In this document: positions 25,424 through 38,031 of the stretch, piece by piece
Layout: each line of letters begins with the position of its first letter
How positions within the stretch are numbered: position 1 is the first letter of the stretch
From: Acanthacorydalis orientalis
Taxonomy: Eukaryota > Arthropoda > Insecta > Megaloptera > Corydalidae
Assembly (NCBI GenBank): GCA_034766995.1
Contig: CM068313.1
Coordinates: 17,415,012-17,479,011, forward strand
DNA: 64,000 bases
Direction of reading: 5' to 3'
Notes under the pieces: generated by a model
What the model was told of the DNA's origin: nothing
The model's database searches: none
The model's input: only the letters and a program-made list of their open reading frames with translations
Program-made: the position numbers and the translations under genes

Positions 25424-25990
25424 ATTTTCATTTAAATATCAAATAAATTTACTTCTGAAAATATTAACTAAATATAATTACAAATAAAAAACATAAAAAT
25501 AAAGTAACTGAGTCAGTAAATGGTATTAAATATCAAATCACATCTGTGTACGTTTGTAATGCAGTTTTTAAATTTTATTTAGAGAAAGTCCTTTTTAAAA
25601 AGCTACAATTTAATCAATGAAGTAATAGTTGCTTAATAATGTACAGAAATAGTTTAAAGAATGAAATTAATTCTGTATTATATTTTTTTCGTTGAAATAT
25701 GTTTTTGTTAAATTCTGGTTTTACACCGAATAATAAATAAACAGAAAAATATTCAAAAAATAGGTACTGAAATCAAACACAATCTTATAATATAATATAA
25801 TTTTCTTAATAATATAATTTTCAGCACGGTAGATAAATTCACTTTCCAGTTTAAATAAAAAAAATAGAAAATCTATAATATTTTTTTTAATTTTTTTTAA
25901 AAAATAACATTAAGATTTTATATGTATGTGACGGGTAAAATAATTATATTTCTATTTATTTAAGTATTTAAAATATTAACAACTGTTATA

Positions 25991-27293
25991 TACGAGGGTG
26001 ATTTGAAAAGTTCGCGACATGGCATATAAGTGACAGTTATATTTTAAATATTTGTGGCGCATTACAAAGCGATATATATATACATAACCTCAAAGTCTAT
26101 AATTAATGTGTCAAGCAGTTTGTTGCAAACATAAATTTAAATAAATCTTTTTGTGTCGTTATTGAAATGGATAAGTTGAACATCGTACGGTGATAAAGTT
26201 TTTTGTCAAAAAAGATTAACGCCAACAGAAATCTTTAATGATATGAAAAATGTACTGGATGATAGTACAGCTTCATATACAACCGTATAGAAGTGGGCAA
26301 CTGAATTTAAATGTGGCTGTACATGCTTAAAAGATAACCGGCGTAGTGGAAATCCGAAAATTACAACTACAGAAAAAATAATCCACAAAGTGCACGATAT
26401 TATCTTACAGGATCGGCATATTAAGGTGTCCGAAATTACTAAGACTGTGTGTGTCTCAGATGAACGCGTGTATCACACCCTAACTGAAGAGTTAAGTGTG
26501 AAAAAGCTATCGGCAAGATGGGTGCCGTGTTTGCTGACAATCGATCATAAACACATTCGAGTACAAATTTCCCAAGACTGTTTGGATCGATTTAAGAGCG
26601 ATACGACTGACTTTATCTGGTGATTTGTGACTACAGATGTGACTTGGATTCACCATTACACTCCAGAGTTAAAACAACAATCAAAGCAATGAAATCATGG
26701 TGAATCCAAGTGATTCTTCGCCGTCAACAAACAAAATCAATTTTATCCGCTGGAAAAATTATGGCTTCAATTTTTTGAGATGCTAAAGGGATCTTGCTAA
26801 TTAACTACCTTCCAAAGGTTCAACCGATAATGGAAGAGTATTATGTTAAACTTTTGGATTGACTCGATTAAACAATTTTCGAGAAAAGACCAGGTTTATC
26901 AAAAAAAAATATTATTTTCCATCAGTACAACGCACGCCCCTGTAAAAGTGTAAATATGTATCTATGGTAAAACTAACTGAATTGAAATACGACTTGCTGA
27001 CCCATCCAGTCTTTTCTCCAGATTTTGTCCTCTTAGATTTTCATCTGTTCCCAAAACATAAAAAAATCCTTGATGGTAGATGATTTTCGTCAGATGAAGA
27101 ACTCTTAGCAATAGTGAATCGTTATTTTGAGGATCTCCAAGAAAAGGATTTTTAGGATGACATAAAAGCACTAGAGCATCGCTGAATAAAGTACATTCAG
27201 GGGGGCCATATTGAAAAATAAAAGTAATTTAAAAACACAAGTTATATTCTTTCATAGTTAGGCCGCAAACTTTTCTAATCGCGCTCGTGTATA
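25991..27293 (+). mobile_element. Decayed full-length mariner (about 1.3 kb)
   Basis: Left end TACGAGGGTGATTTGAAAAG and right end, read in reverse, TACACGAGCGCGATTAGAAA form degenerate TIRs next to TA dinucleotides. The + strand holds transposase relics in order: STASYTTV-stop-KWATEFKCG, HDIILQDRHIKVSEITKTV (helix-turn-helix region), ARWVPCLLTIDHKHIRV, VTTDVTWIHHYTPELKQQSK (first catalytic Asp), then frameshifted IFHQYNARP, where the second Asp is Tyr, and FSPDFVLLDFHLF (third Asp). Multiple stops and frameshifts make it inactive. The family is mariner; the subfamily (mellifera- or irritans-like) is inferred from the TIR style. Confidence 0.88.
26140..27186 (+). pseudogene. mariner transposase pseudogene
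   Basis: Coding relic inside the element at 25991-27293. The longest clean stretch is 26390-26623, which carries the HDIILQDRHIKVSE helix-turn-helix part and ARWVPCLL. The frame is broken by stops near 26288, 26623, 26690 and later, and the second catalytic Asp is replaced by Tyr (HQYNARP). It cannot encode an active enzyme. Confidence 0.8.
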
Positions 27294-28855
27294 CAGATCT
27301 AAATATTTTCATCAAATTTTCATTTTTTACTTCAACAACAAAAAATTAACTTTATTTCAAAACATTCTATTATAAAATTGTTCACCTCTTCTAAAACTAA
27401 TGAAATTTAAATCATATATATATATATATATATAACACATTTAAATGCATATAGATAATTTAAAAAAATATTATATATTTAACACGACAGTATATTCGAA
27501 CAGCACAGAATTTGAAAATAATTTATTATCAAGAACAGTATCTTACTTCAAACAAGTACCAATTGCGGTTTGTCCTCCTACATACAGCTAAATGGACATA
27601 TTTTCTGCGATGCACTAAGAAACGCAAACCCAAACAAGAAAAACTGATTATGCAAGTGCACGTTTCTATTGTCCCTTGAGAAACAACGTAAATTGAGCAT
27701 ATCATACTGTTTTAATACACAAATATCTACGTGCATTATATGTATATACATGTAGATACATCTTGTCTAAATAGTTTATGAGTTTCCTTACTTTGAGAGA
27801 ACAGTACGAAGGTGTTATACAGTTTTTATTCATATAAAATATATATTTTCGAAATGGATAATATTTATTCTAATTTAAACGCGTTAAAAAACAATAACGT
27901 TTCTTATTTATATATTGAATTATCGGTGAATTTATTTATTATTATAAAGTTTCCAATATTTAACTTTATCAGCTATATAATTTTATTTATGATAAAAATT
28001 AAATTTTTTTAAACACACTTATATTTAAAAAAGACTACTTTCTATCATAAACGTATGAGAATGAGATTCAGTGTTAGAAAATTTCAGATGGTCAAGAGTT
28101 TAATTAATTAATCTTAAAACTTGAAAAGATATGTTCTTAATTATCTTTTTTTTTAATTTCTCAGTAAATTATAATCAAAAATCATAGAAATAAACTAAAA
28201 CGCGAAAAAATATAAACTTTTATAAATTCTAAGATACTTCACAGAACTATTTGATTTTTAAATAAATGTTAAAACAAAATGGATATAAATTTAAAAAATT
28301 AAAGAATTGCACAAATTGCTATAAGAATATTCTTTAACATCTAAATTATTATTTTTAAATATAATATATATATATATATAGTCATTAAATAAAAGATAAA
28401 TATTAACAAAATAAAGGTACAAAAATGTTTAATTAAGGATAAAAAATGTTTGATAATAAAACCAAGTTCATCATAAACGACAAAAACAGTGTTCATTTGC
28501 AAATTTATATCAAAACAGACCTTGTGTAATATTAACAAAACATACACTAAATAAATTACAATAAAAGTGTAAAATTTACCATTTCGCTAACCTAAATTAC
28601 TATTAAACTACACTGCAATTTCACTTGTGAACACAAATGACTGTAAATGTAAAATAGTGTACTTCACTCCATTGTACCAGAAACATAAAACGACAGTTGA
28701 GTTGGTATGAACGTGATTTATATGTCACACAATTTATATGCGGATAACTTTTATATATTGTCAAGTAGAACTTGAACAGAATTTTTATATAATATTTCAT
28801 GTTAAAAATGGCGTTTCCGTCAATTTTATATCTTGATGTATCTAGTTGATACCTT

Positions 28856-28876
28856 CTTCTTCTTCTTCTTTCGAAT
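28856..28876. repeat. (CTT)n tract
   Basis: Five consecutive CTT/TTC units in otherwise mixed DNA. Confidence 0.8.
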
Positions 28877-29637
28877 ACTTTCTACTTGTCAACGAAGATC
28901 ATAAAAATGTACTATTCATTAAAATTAATTCGTTTATTTTCTATAACCTAATTTCATTTTTATTATATATTTTATTATATATAATATTATTATATAATTA
29001 AATAAAAATAATCAATATAAGACAAATAAATTTTGGTATAAGAGTCTGTACTAAAAAATATGTTTTATAATAAATTCTAAACAATTATTATAAAACAACA
29101 AAGAGAACACATGATTAAATTTACCGTATCTAATATGTTTTATACTGGTCAAAAATAGTATAAATATATAATAAATTATTAGAAAAAAATATATTAAAGT
29201 TTTATTTGTCCACTAAAGTTTTATAATTTATAATATGTTTACTAACCATTTTTAAGCAATTATTTTTACTGAAAAGTGCTGATTATAAAAACAAATAAAT
29301 AATGAAAACACTTTTAATAAATTACAATATTCCATGAAGATCAGACGCTAAATTTTCTGTCAAGTTGTCAATAATTAAAATATAATTTAGACATGATTTA
29401 TATCTACGAATATTGTTTCCGACAAGAAAGTATATCGCTTTGAATTATTTTGATTTGTTCTTTAATTTTCCATTAATTTATTTTTTATCTGTCCAATTTT
29501 TAATCAAGAGTATTATCATGTGAGATGAGTTGTAATAATATTTAGTTAGAAATTTGTAATTCGACAAAAAAGGAGTTCTAAGATTTAATTGTCATAAAAA
29601 AAATAATGTTTGTGTGATATTTGAACCACCTTGTAAT

Positions 29638-29638
<1 letters not shown>

Positions 29639-29685
<47 letters not shown>
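29639..29685. repeat. (TA)n array
   Basis: Pure TA run. Confidence 0.95.
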
Positions 29686-29689
<4 letters not shown>

Positions 29690-30790
29690 ATCACCTATTG
29701 ACACATACCTTAACAATGGGTAATACAATTAATGATTACTAATTATCAAATACTAATTGATTATAAAATAATTCTGTCATCTCTTCACCCATAAAATGAT
29801 AATTAATTATAATACAAATTTAGAACGGCCATTAACTAATTGTCAGTTATAAATAATTAATTTAAAAATAAAATTTATCATTAGTCATCCATATTTTTTT
29901 AATTACTCATACTTATAGTTTATGGAAAACTTTTTACAAAATTAATATCAATGCTTATATAACATAAATAGTTTTTCAGTTCATAAACTGTAATGAAATC
30001 TTTTAAGAAAATAACAATGTTTCAAAAAAAATTATGTCTTTCTAAAGTAATTAATTACTTAAAAATCGAACATAAAATATTTCCAATACAAACAAAAAAT
30101 TGTATTTAATAAAAGAAAATTTTAATATAAATTAAATGGTTTAAGCATTTAAAAGTATCAAACAAGTGTTCAATCTTCGGTATCCCTTTTATAGATTATA
30201 TAAGTAGAACTGATTGTATTACTATATTTCCAGTCATGTGAAATCCTTGTAAATAAATAATAAAATATTTTAATTTTATTCTTCACTCTCATTTAAGTAC
30301 TAGATGAATACAAAGACTAATTTAAAATATGACAAAACCAAGTTCTAACTTGAAATATATGCGCCAGTCAAAATAGAGATGTATGTTCACCTATATTTTT
30401 TTTAATTGAAAAAGGATTCTATCTTAATAGAAATCGATCGTTCAACCTAACATCTATTAATTATCTGCTTTGCTTCAAAACTTCTTTCGAAATTATCTCA
30501 ACGTGAACTTTGATTTTTCAAATAGAGTACAAATCCAAAAGAAAACAACATTATGTTATAAAATTATACGATTATTTGAATATAAATTTCTTTTCAATGT
30601 ATTAATAACTAATAATTATTTTTGGAGCTTTAAATATTAAAAAAAATATTTGAATATCTCTTATATTATTCCTAATTTGTAGTATTTTAAATAAAAGTAT
30701 CTCTTAATTTACAACAATCATCTTTTACATCATTTAATAACAAAACAATTATGTGTTTGTTAAGAAGAAATCAAAATGTATGTTATACAT

Positions 30791-30818
30791 AATATATATA
30801 TATATATATATATATATC
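30791..30818. repeat. (TA)n, left flank of hAT MITE
   Basis: The MITE at 30819 splits what was probably one TA array; the other half is 31105-31151. Confidence 0.9.
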
Positions 30819-31101
30819 CAGTGACGCACCTGGGAGGGAAGGAGCCCTGACACCCCCAAATGAAAAAATAAAAACAATAAAAAACAAAACAAAATCATCT
30901 CTCGAAAGTACTTCTATATACATTGAGAGATTAATGTAAGCACAACTGAAATAATTCTTAAGAACTTTGTAAAAAGAAAAGAAAACTGGATTTTATTCTT
31001 TAAATAAATTTTAATAACCACCTAATGAATTTTATTGAATTCACATTAAAAATAAAATGTATTTGTTCAAGTCCCCCCCTGATTAAATCCTGAGTCCGCC
31101 A

Positions 31102-31104
<3 letters not shown>
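30819..31104. mobile_element. hAT-type MITE (286 bp) inserted in a (TA)n tract
   Basis: Ends are CAGTGACGCACCTGGG and, in reverse, CAGTGGCGGACTCAGG: imperfect TIRs of the CAGTGGCGGA class common in hAT elements. Flanking 8-mers TATATATC and TATATATA agree at 7/8 but sit in TA repeat, so the duplication is not independent proof. No coding capacity was seen. C-rich blocks lie inside both ends. Confidence 0.78.

Positions 31105-31151
<47 letters not shown>
31105..31151. repeat. (TA)n, right flank of hAT MITE
   Basis: Starts directly at the last base of the MITE TIR. Confidence 0.9.
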
Positions 31152-31153
<2 letters not shown>

Positions 31154-32139
31154 TAGTTATGGAATCGTAATAATTAATTTAAAAATGAAATCTGAAGCTG
31201 TAATTAAGATGTGAAATAAAAATAAGTCAGTGACCAACATACCCTTACAATATAACACCAATTATAAGAAACTGAACTGATAATAAAGTCTATACTTGGA
31301 ACTAACTGGAATATTGCATTCGTATTTTTAACCTATTAACTAATCGAATAATTCATCTCAACTTTCATATTATTTAAATCGTTTGAAATAATCAAACAGT
31401 CGAATAAAGACGTAAAACATGTAGAAAGGATTATTTATTATTCATGTGAAAACGCCGTTGAAATTATAGAAAACCCAGCATGCCTCCGACAGATATCTTC
31501 CACAAAGTGACTTTAAACGTAATTTGTATTCTTTACTCTACAAGAAAGATATATCTTTTGATGTCTGTATCATATTTTCATACTGGTAAATATATAATTT
31601 ATGTATTCATAAAGAATATCCTTTATCGCTCTTTATGCGTTGCTATGACGACGTTTCTAGTTCATCTTCAAGTCAATGAGCGGGTATTGTGATCTCGAAA
31701 AAATCCAACTTCGAGATTGTGTACTTAATGTGGATGTTCGGAAATAGCTCGAAATCATCACGAGCTCATTATAAAGTTTCTTTTATTGAAAAACATTTTT
31801 TTCGGGAAGATGCTTCGAAAAAGTGTTTATATCGAAAATAAGGGTATTTGAAATGAATTAAATAATTTTTAATGTCTTTTTTTCAATTCATTAAAATATA
31901 ATAATATATTTAATTTATAATGGAAGGCACGCCAAAAATTATTTTGATATTCATTGAATCTACAATATTGTTTTTGTTTTCAACATAAATAACATTCTTA
32001 AACGCGCACAAATCTAAATAAAATGTGGTCGTGTGTGGTTGATACAGAAATAATTATGAATAAATGATGATAAAAGATAAAAACTCAAGACTATAATTTA
32101 AAAAAATAAAACATATTTTATACATAATAAGCTATACAT

Positions 32140-32700
32140 GTTGTCCTTACCATGTAATTTGTATCTTTCGTATAAACTTTTTACACACGGTCGGTCAGTC
32201 TGTTACATTATAGTGATATATGGATCTTTGCACGTGCAATTCCACTTTCAATATAACGCTGACGATGAGAAAGCGACGTCCAACATTACCAGCATTAAAA
32301 ATGTCACACACCGCACACAGGTACAAAAAAAAGCGACAACAAATACTTATTTACAGACTCGCACACACTGACACGAGGACCATATATGTATAGAGAATGG
32401 CGAACGGCCTAAAATGGCGACCTGCACTTAAGTGAATGGGGTCGATTTGATAGATACATTGCCTTCGGGGTACAAAGTTCACCGACCATGTTCCACCGCA
32501 CCTGTTGGGATGTGAACGATCTTGTATAGCGTTCGCTGATGGTTTCCCGCAACGCGACAGCTTAGAGTCTGTGTATAACGTGAGCACCTGCACCTACACC
32601 ATCAATCGAAAAGTACGTACATGAGACACAGCTATGTGTACTTTTTTGTACGTTGCTCTAAGTTAATTGTCGAGAATAACGAGTTGTATAGTACCTAATT
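32140..32700. other. CpG-richer non-coding island
   Basis: Higher GC than the surroundings, several short ORFs on both strands with no recognisable product. Candidate regulatory DNA. Confidence 0.3.
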
Positions 32701-33170
32701 AAGTTTTCTTTCGTCGTACTTTACAAAAACATCAATGTACCATCCACTTGTTTCAATTAGAAACTATTTCTTTACTGGTTAAATTTCATCCGTTCTACTT
32801 TATTTTATTACTTTTTTGTACTATACTTCAAGAAAATCACATTATTCTCCTACAATGTTTTTATAATCTGTATTTAAGTTTATAATGTTCTTTTTATTAA
32901 CATTATATCCATAAAATATATAAATGTATAAAGTTATAACTAAAAGAATATGGAACTATTAAAAACAAATTTTGCATATATGTGTAAATGGAATACTACA
33001 TAAATATCCAAATATATACACACAGGCATTTGAATTTTATATTATTTGACAAATGAAATATCAACTTGAAATAAGTTTACATTGCATTATTATAAAATAT
33101 ATTTATAAAAATATATAAATAATAACTATTAAAAAAAATCTCTAATATGTTCTCTATTTTTCATTAAATT

Positions 33171-33210
<40 letters not shown>
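33171..33210. repeat. (CA)n(TA)n abutting a mariner end
   Basis: Runs straight into the left TIR of the 33.2 kb mariner. Confidence 0.95.
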
Positions 33211-33212
<2 letters not shown>

Positions 33213-34010
33213 GTGCGTCGTTTGATAAGTGTTGTTACCATTATTTGGTAACATCACGGCTATCAAGTGTCACTTTTCAAACTAGCATAGGTGAAATTTC
33301 AGCCAAAAACGACGCGTTGTTCACGTTCTACAAATGTTTGAAGCGAGTATTGTATCAGTTGCTGCAAAAATGGAAAAAACGAGCAGGCCTTTTTGTGCCG
33401 ATTCGTCACCATGGATGAAACATAAATCCACCACTATACATCTGAATCGAAGCAGAAGTCAAAATAATGGACAACGACTGGTGAAAGTCCCCCGAAGAAG
33501 GCAAAGACCATTTTGTCGACTAGGAATATGGTGGCTACTGTTTTTTGAGATTCCCAAGGAATCATCCAAATCGACTACTTAAAGAAGGAGCCAACGATAT
33601 CAAGATCCTACTATGCAACATTAATAGATCGTTTGAAAAAGGAGTTGAAACAAGAACGGATAAGATTAGCGCCCAAAAAAGTATTCTTTCACCAGGACAA
33701 CGCAACGTCCCATAAATATTAAATCGGCCATCACAATGGCAAAATTGGACAAATTAGGCTTCTAATTGATTTCTCATCCATCCTGTTCTTTGAACTTGGC
33801 TCCGTACGACTTCTTCCTCTTACTAAACTTGAAAATTTGGCTCAGTACGAAAAAATTCTCACCGAATAAGGATGTCATCGTCGCCGTTAATGCGTATTTT
33901 GCAGACTCGCTAGACCAAATGTATAGCCTCAGTAAGACTATGTTGAGAAAGAAAATCTTTTTTCCAAAAAGTTGTATTTTAGTTACTTTTTATCATACTT
34001 ATCAAATGAC

Positions 34011-34015
<5 letters not shown>
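33209..34015 (+). mobile_element. mariner deletion derivative (about 0.8 kb)
   Basis: Ends share GTCGTTTGATAAGT (left) and, reversed, GTCATTTGATAAGT (right), typical mariner-type TIRs; both abut (TA)n so the TA duplication is not resolvable. + strand relics: FLCRFVTMDET-stop-IHHYTSESKQKSKQW (about 33384-33450), WDSQGIIQIDYLKKEPTIS, YYATLIDRLKKELKQERI, KVFFHQDNATSHK (second Asp present), followed by frameshifted remains of the C-terminus. The N-terminal DNA-binding domain is missing, so it is an internally deleted, dead copy of a different lineage from the 13.9 and 39.6 kb elements. Confidence 0.85.

Positions 34016-34079
<64 letters not shown>
34013..34079. repeat. (TA)n abutting the other mariner end
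   Basis: Starts at the right TIR of the 33.2 kb mariner. Confidence 0.95.
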
Positions 34080-34082
<3 letters not shown>

Positions 34083-34494
34083 GTATAATTGTTTTCTTTT
34101 TATATTCTAGTTTTTTATTAAGTTTCCCTCATAAAAAATTATTATTAATAATATTTCTTCGCCTAATCAATTAAACATCTATTTTTGTCTATCAATATAC
34201 AAGACAGAAAATATTTGCACAATAACAACTATAGATTTAGTGTTGATTTAGATTAAAGTTATAAATTATTAAAAGAATATAATACATTATATAGTAATAG
34301 TAACATTTTATCAATAAATAATAATATTTTAAAAATTGTCCTCAGTGTAATTAAGAATACTTTAGTATATATAATTACATATTATAGAACTTATCAAAAC
34401 ACTTAAATGTTTAAATAATTATATATGAAAGTAGATCATTTTAAAATGCATTTTTAACTCAAACAATTTACAATTGAAAATATTCAAAAAATAA

Positions 34495-34722
34495 TCTAAT
34501 ATAACTGTGAACAAAGAGCCGCTTGAAATTGACGTTAATGGAACATCGTTTGTAATAAAGGAACTTCACAAGTGTTTCTGTTATGAAAGTATAAGTTCTT
34601 ATATCAAATTAGTTGAAAAAATATCTAGAGTAGATAAAAGTGTCACCATAACTTATTGTTTATCTAAAAACTTTCCTTTTATATCATTTGATAGTGCTCT
34701 GTCAAATTTAAACTCATTTTAA
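34495..34722 (+). CDS. Unidentified open frame of about 75 codons
   Basis: Open frame ending in TAA with protein-like sequence (EPLEIDVNGTSFVIKEL, KISRVDKSVTITYCLS). The strand alternation looks slightly like a DNA sliding-clamp C-terminus, but the match is too weak to name. No ATG start and no clear splice acceptor. May be a decayed exon or chance. Confidence 0.18.
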   Translation, partial: SNITVNKEPLEIDVNGTSFVIKELHKCFCYESISSYIKLVEKISRVDKSVTITYCLSKNFPFISFDSALSNLNSF

Positions 34723-34929
34723 ATTTTAATCGTGTATTTTTTTAAATATCAAAATGAAATATAGATATTTCGAAAAGTTTATTGTGTAATTATATACTTA
34801 TTTTATTATTCTCGATTAACGTTTGTATAATGTAAAGACAGAAGATTTTTTATTTAACACCTTTATTTACAAGTTCATTTAACACAGAAAATGTAAAAGC
34901 ATCTGTATAATATACAATCGCATAATTTT

Positions 34930-35290
34930 CGTAAAATTTAACCCCATTGCCATCTCTACTACATTAAACGATGTGGTACAGTGAATAAGATCGCTGATGA
35001 GCTCTTTTCAATTACGCGCCCGATAAGAGAGGATAATCTTATCGGAATAATGTGTATAAAGAAGATGCAAACATCGCACTATGATTCGCGAACTTGTTTC
35101 TCCTGTTCCTTTATAGTTGTTTCATTCGCGATGTCACCTTGCCAAGGTCGGTATTTCGGAAGCACTTTGCCTTGATTACATCAACTCCGGCGAAGTCGCA
35201 CAGAATTATGTTATGTAGACTGCTCGAAACTAGAGGTGTGTATGCAAATCAAATGTACGTTTGACAGTTCTGCATAGTTCGTTAGTGCTT
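34930..35290. other. CpG-richer non-coding island
   Basis: Compositional island with GATAAGAGAGGATAATCTTATC, a near-palindromic pair of GATA-type sites (35021-35042). No gene seen. Confidence 0.3.
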
Positions 35291-36808
35291 TATTAAGTTG
35301 TACATTCGTATAGAACTGCATTATATACGATATGCAACGACATTCATTTAAATAACGTTGATTCTGTTTAAATGAACGTATAGAAAACTTAGTTTATAAA
35401 ACATATAATGTTCTAACTTCATAATTATAAAATTAAGTTCGGGCGCTGATTCTGATATTTGTTTAGTAGCTAAGTTTTAAAACGCATAAAGCTTGTTAAC
35501 AGTGCACATTTTAAATAAAATACATCATTAATGTATGGTAACTTTAAAACGTGACCTTGTACCATTTTCAACGTCGAGTCAAGAATGATTAATAGTAAAA
35601 ATCAACTTTCCTTTCAACAATTTCAATAAGATATAAATTAGAAAATATCTTTGATAGATCAAATTTTTAATCAGTTATGCAACTGATTGCTATTCATTTG
35701 AGAATAAACGCGTTAATCTTGCAGTATTTTACTGCTTTTAATTTAAAGTATCACTCAAGAAGAATGAACTTTTCAATTTAAGACACATTATTAATTAAAT
35801 ATTAACTATTATAATCAATGTTTCTCGATTTATATAAAAAAAATATTAAACAGCACTGTTTAAATGATACCATTTCAACAATCGTTAATGAAAATTTTAA
35901 CATTCGATAGTATAAAGATGCACCAAAATGATGAAAGAATAAAATGTGCAGTAACTATTATATTTAAAATTCATACCAAAATAAATTAAATATAATAAGG
36001 AAAAAATATTCTTAAAGCTACATTAGAATGCTATTCAAAATTCTGTTTATAAGTTTATAATTAATTTTAGATTATATGTAAATATTTGAATTTGATATAA
36101 TTTTTAAAAGTAATAACTAAAGTTTAATATTTCTAAAATAAGAACAGTTAAATTACTGATACTCAAACATTAACACTATTATATTTCGTTATGAAAAAAT
36201 AGCATATTTTTTGTGCATTCGAAATAATAATTTGATTTATAATCTATGAACATTCATTTAAATATGTTATCGAAATTTAAATTTTAAAAAAACACAAAAA
36301 ATTTCAAATTTCCCAGAACAACATTATATTTTATCGCAGAAATTTATCATATTTTCGTATTGAAAAACGTCCGTAACAAATCGTACGTCCGAATAAGTAA
36401 TTTATAAAAGAAATATCACAATTAAAATAATAAACTCGTCCGTGCATAAAACATAAATGTGGCCATGATAATCATTTCATCGGAGTGTTTCAGATCAGAT
36501 TATTTTTCTCGATCACAAAACGTGACTCGAAATCAGAATCTTTGTAATATTTGCAAAACGACTTAAATCTCTAGAAGGCGTCTGGGGAGAGAAATCGAGT
36601 GGAAAAAATCACTTCTATATCTGAAATGACAGCATTGAATTATTAGAATCATCACTTATTGGATTGGAAGACTTTCATCCACACAGTTTTGAGATATACA
36701 AGAATAGAACTTTTTGAATGAACAAAATATCGTACATTTTTACACTTCACAGTAATATATCGGAACTATAAAATGGAAGACCTTACAATAAATTCAACTT
36801 AATTGTAC

Positions 36809-36811
<3 letters not shown>

Positions 36812-36857
<46 letters not shown>

Positions 36858-36940
36858 CATATATATATATATATGTAAATATATATATATATATATACAC
36901 ATATATATGCACACATACACACATATATACATACACATAT
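36812..36940. repeat. (TA)n with (CA) interruptions
   Basis: Long compound TA/CA tract. Confidence 0.95.
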
Positions 36941-37333
36941 GTACAATTTAATGCAATAATCTTTCGAAAAATTTCTCTTTTATAAAAAATAATCTATCAA
37001 ACATTTAGAATATGTATATTTTTTTATTTAATTTTCACAACTTATATTTATGAATTATTAAAAATATTTCTAATAATATTCAAATCGGATTACGAAATAA
37101 ATATAAATATCCAACATGACAAAATAATACACAATTAAAATTGCCTTATTTAAAAAGCACCCAATATTAAAAACAATTTTCATTATAATATTCAAAAATC
37201 TCTGTTTTTACTAATAGATTTCAAAACAGCTTCCTAAAAGTTTTAAATGTATAAGTAAACAAATAATTATTTTATAACAGAAAAATGTAATCTTTAAATA
37301 TATGGAAATTAATTAATTAATATCATTTAATTA

Positions 37334-37998
37334 CAGGTGAATACCGTATAACACGGTTTCTAAAAAATGCCGTGTTATGCGAATAAGAACTAGTACAAAA
37401 AAAGGGTTAGGTACCAAAAATTAACAAAACTAAACTATTTTCTTTTTATGGCCAAGAAAAATATGTTTAGTAAAGCAATCAATAATTAATCAAATGTATT
37501 ACATATTAATATTAGGTAATGTTTTCTTCTTCATCACTACTTAACACTAATAAACGAGGACGTCTTCTTTCTAGCAAAATAGCCTCATCTTCTGAGCTTT
37601 CTTTTGTAGCATCTTGCTTTCTATCCTCTACTTTTTACAGAAAAGTGTTTTACCTAAGAGATCTTTATAAATTTAATTGCATGAATCTAAGCATTTCTGA
37701 AGTTCTCTATTAAATTTTGCGCTTCTTTCAATGAAAGGATCTACAATCAGAAAATAGAACTCCAATTGTTCAATTAAGTGTTTATGCCTTCCTGTATGCC
37801 TTTTAGCGTAAAATCTTGAACTTCAGCGTTTCGTCCTTTGAATTAATTTAGGTTATCTCAAATACCACTTCAACCAAATTTCCCACAATTCTAAGACCAT
37901 GTTAAATGAATGCCCTGTTGTACGGGGATTTTCCACAATTCTCGAACCAAGTTAGAATGAAACCGTGTTGTAAGAATGTATTATATAGGGGTTACCTG
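37334..37998 (-). mobile_element. pogo/Tigger-like deletion element (665 bp)
   Basis: Ends CAGGTGAATACCGTATAA and, in reverse, CAGGTAACCCCTATATAA form short TIRs starting CAGGT, each flanked by TA (37332-37333, 37999-38000), as in pogo/Tigger DNA transposons. The minus strand has protein-like relics: FTLKGIQEGINT, VDPFIERSAKFNRELQKCLD and a terminal acidic tail ERRRPRLLVLSSDEEEN followed by a stop near 37515. These resemble the C-terminal part of pogo-type transposases. The N-terminal half and catalytic core are missing. Superfamily assignment is inference from TIR, TA duplication and tail. Confidence 0.7.
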
Positions 37999-38000
37999 TA

Positions 38001-38031
<31 letters not shown>
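38001..38031. repeat. (TA)n abutting the pogo-like element
   Basis: Begins next to the TA target site at the right end of the element. Confidence 0.9.

Larger units (their letters stand above)
27300..30780. other. Gene-free AT-rich stretch
   Basis: Short AT-driven open frames only; nothing recognised. Confidence 0.5.
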
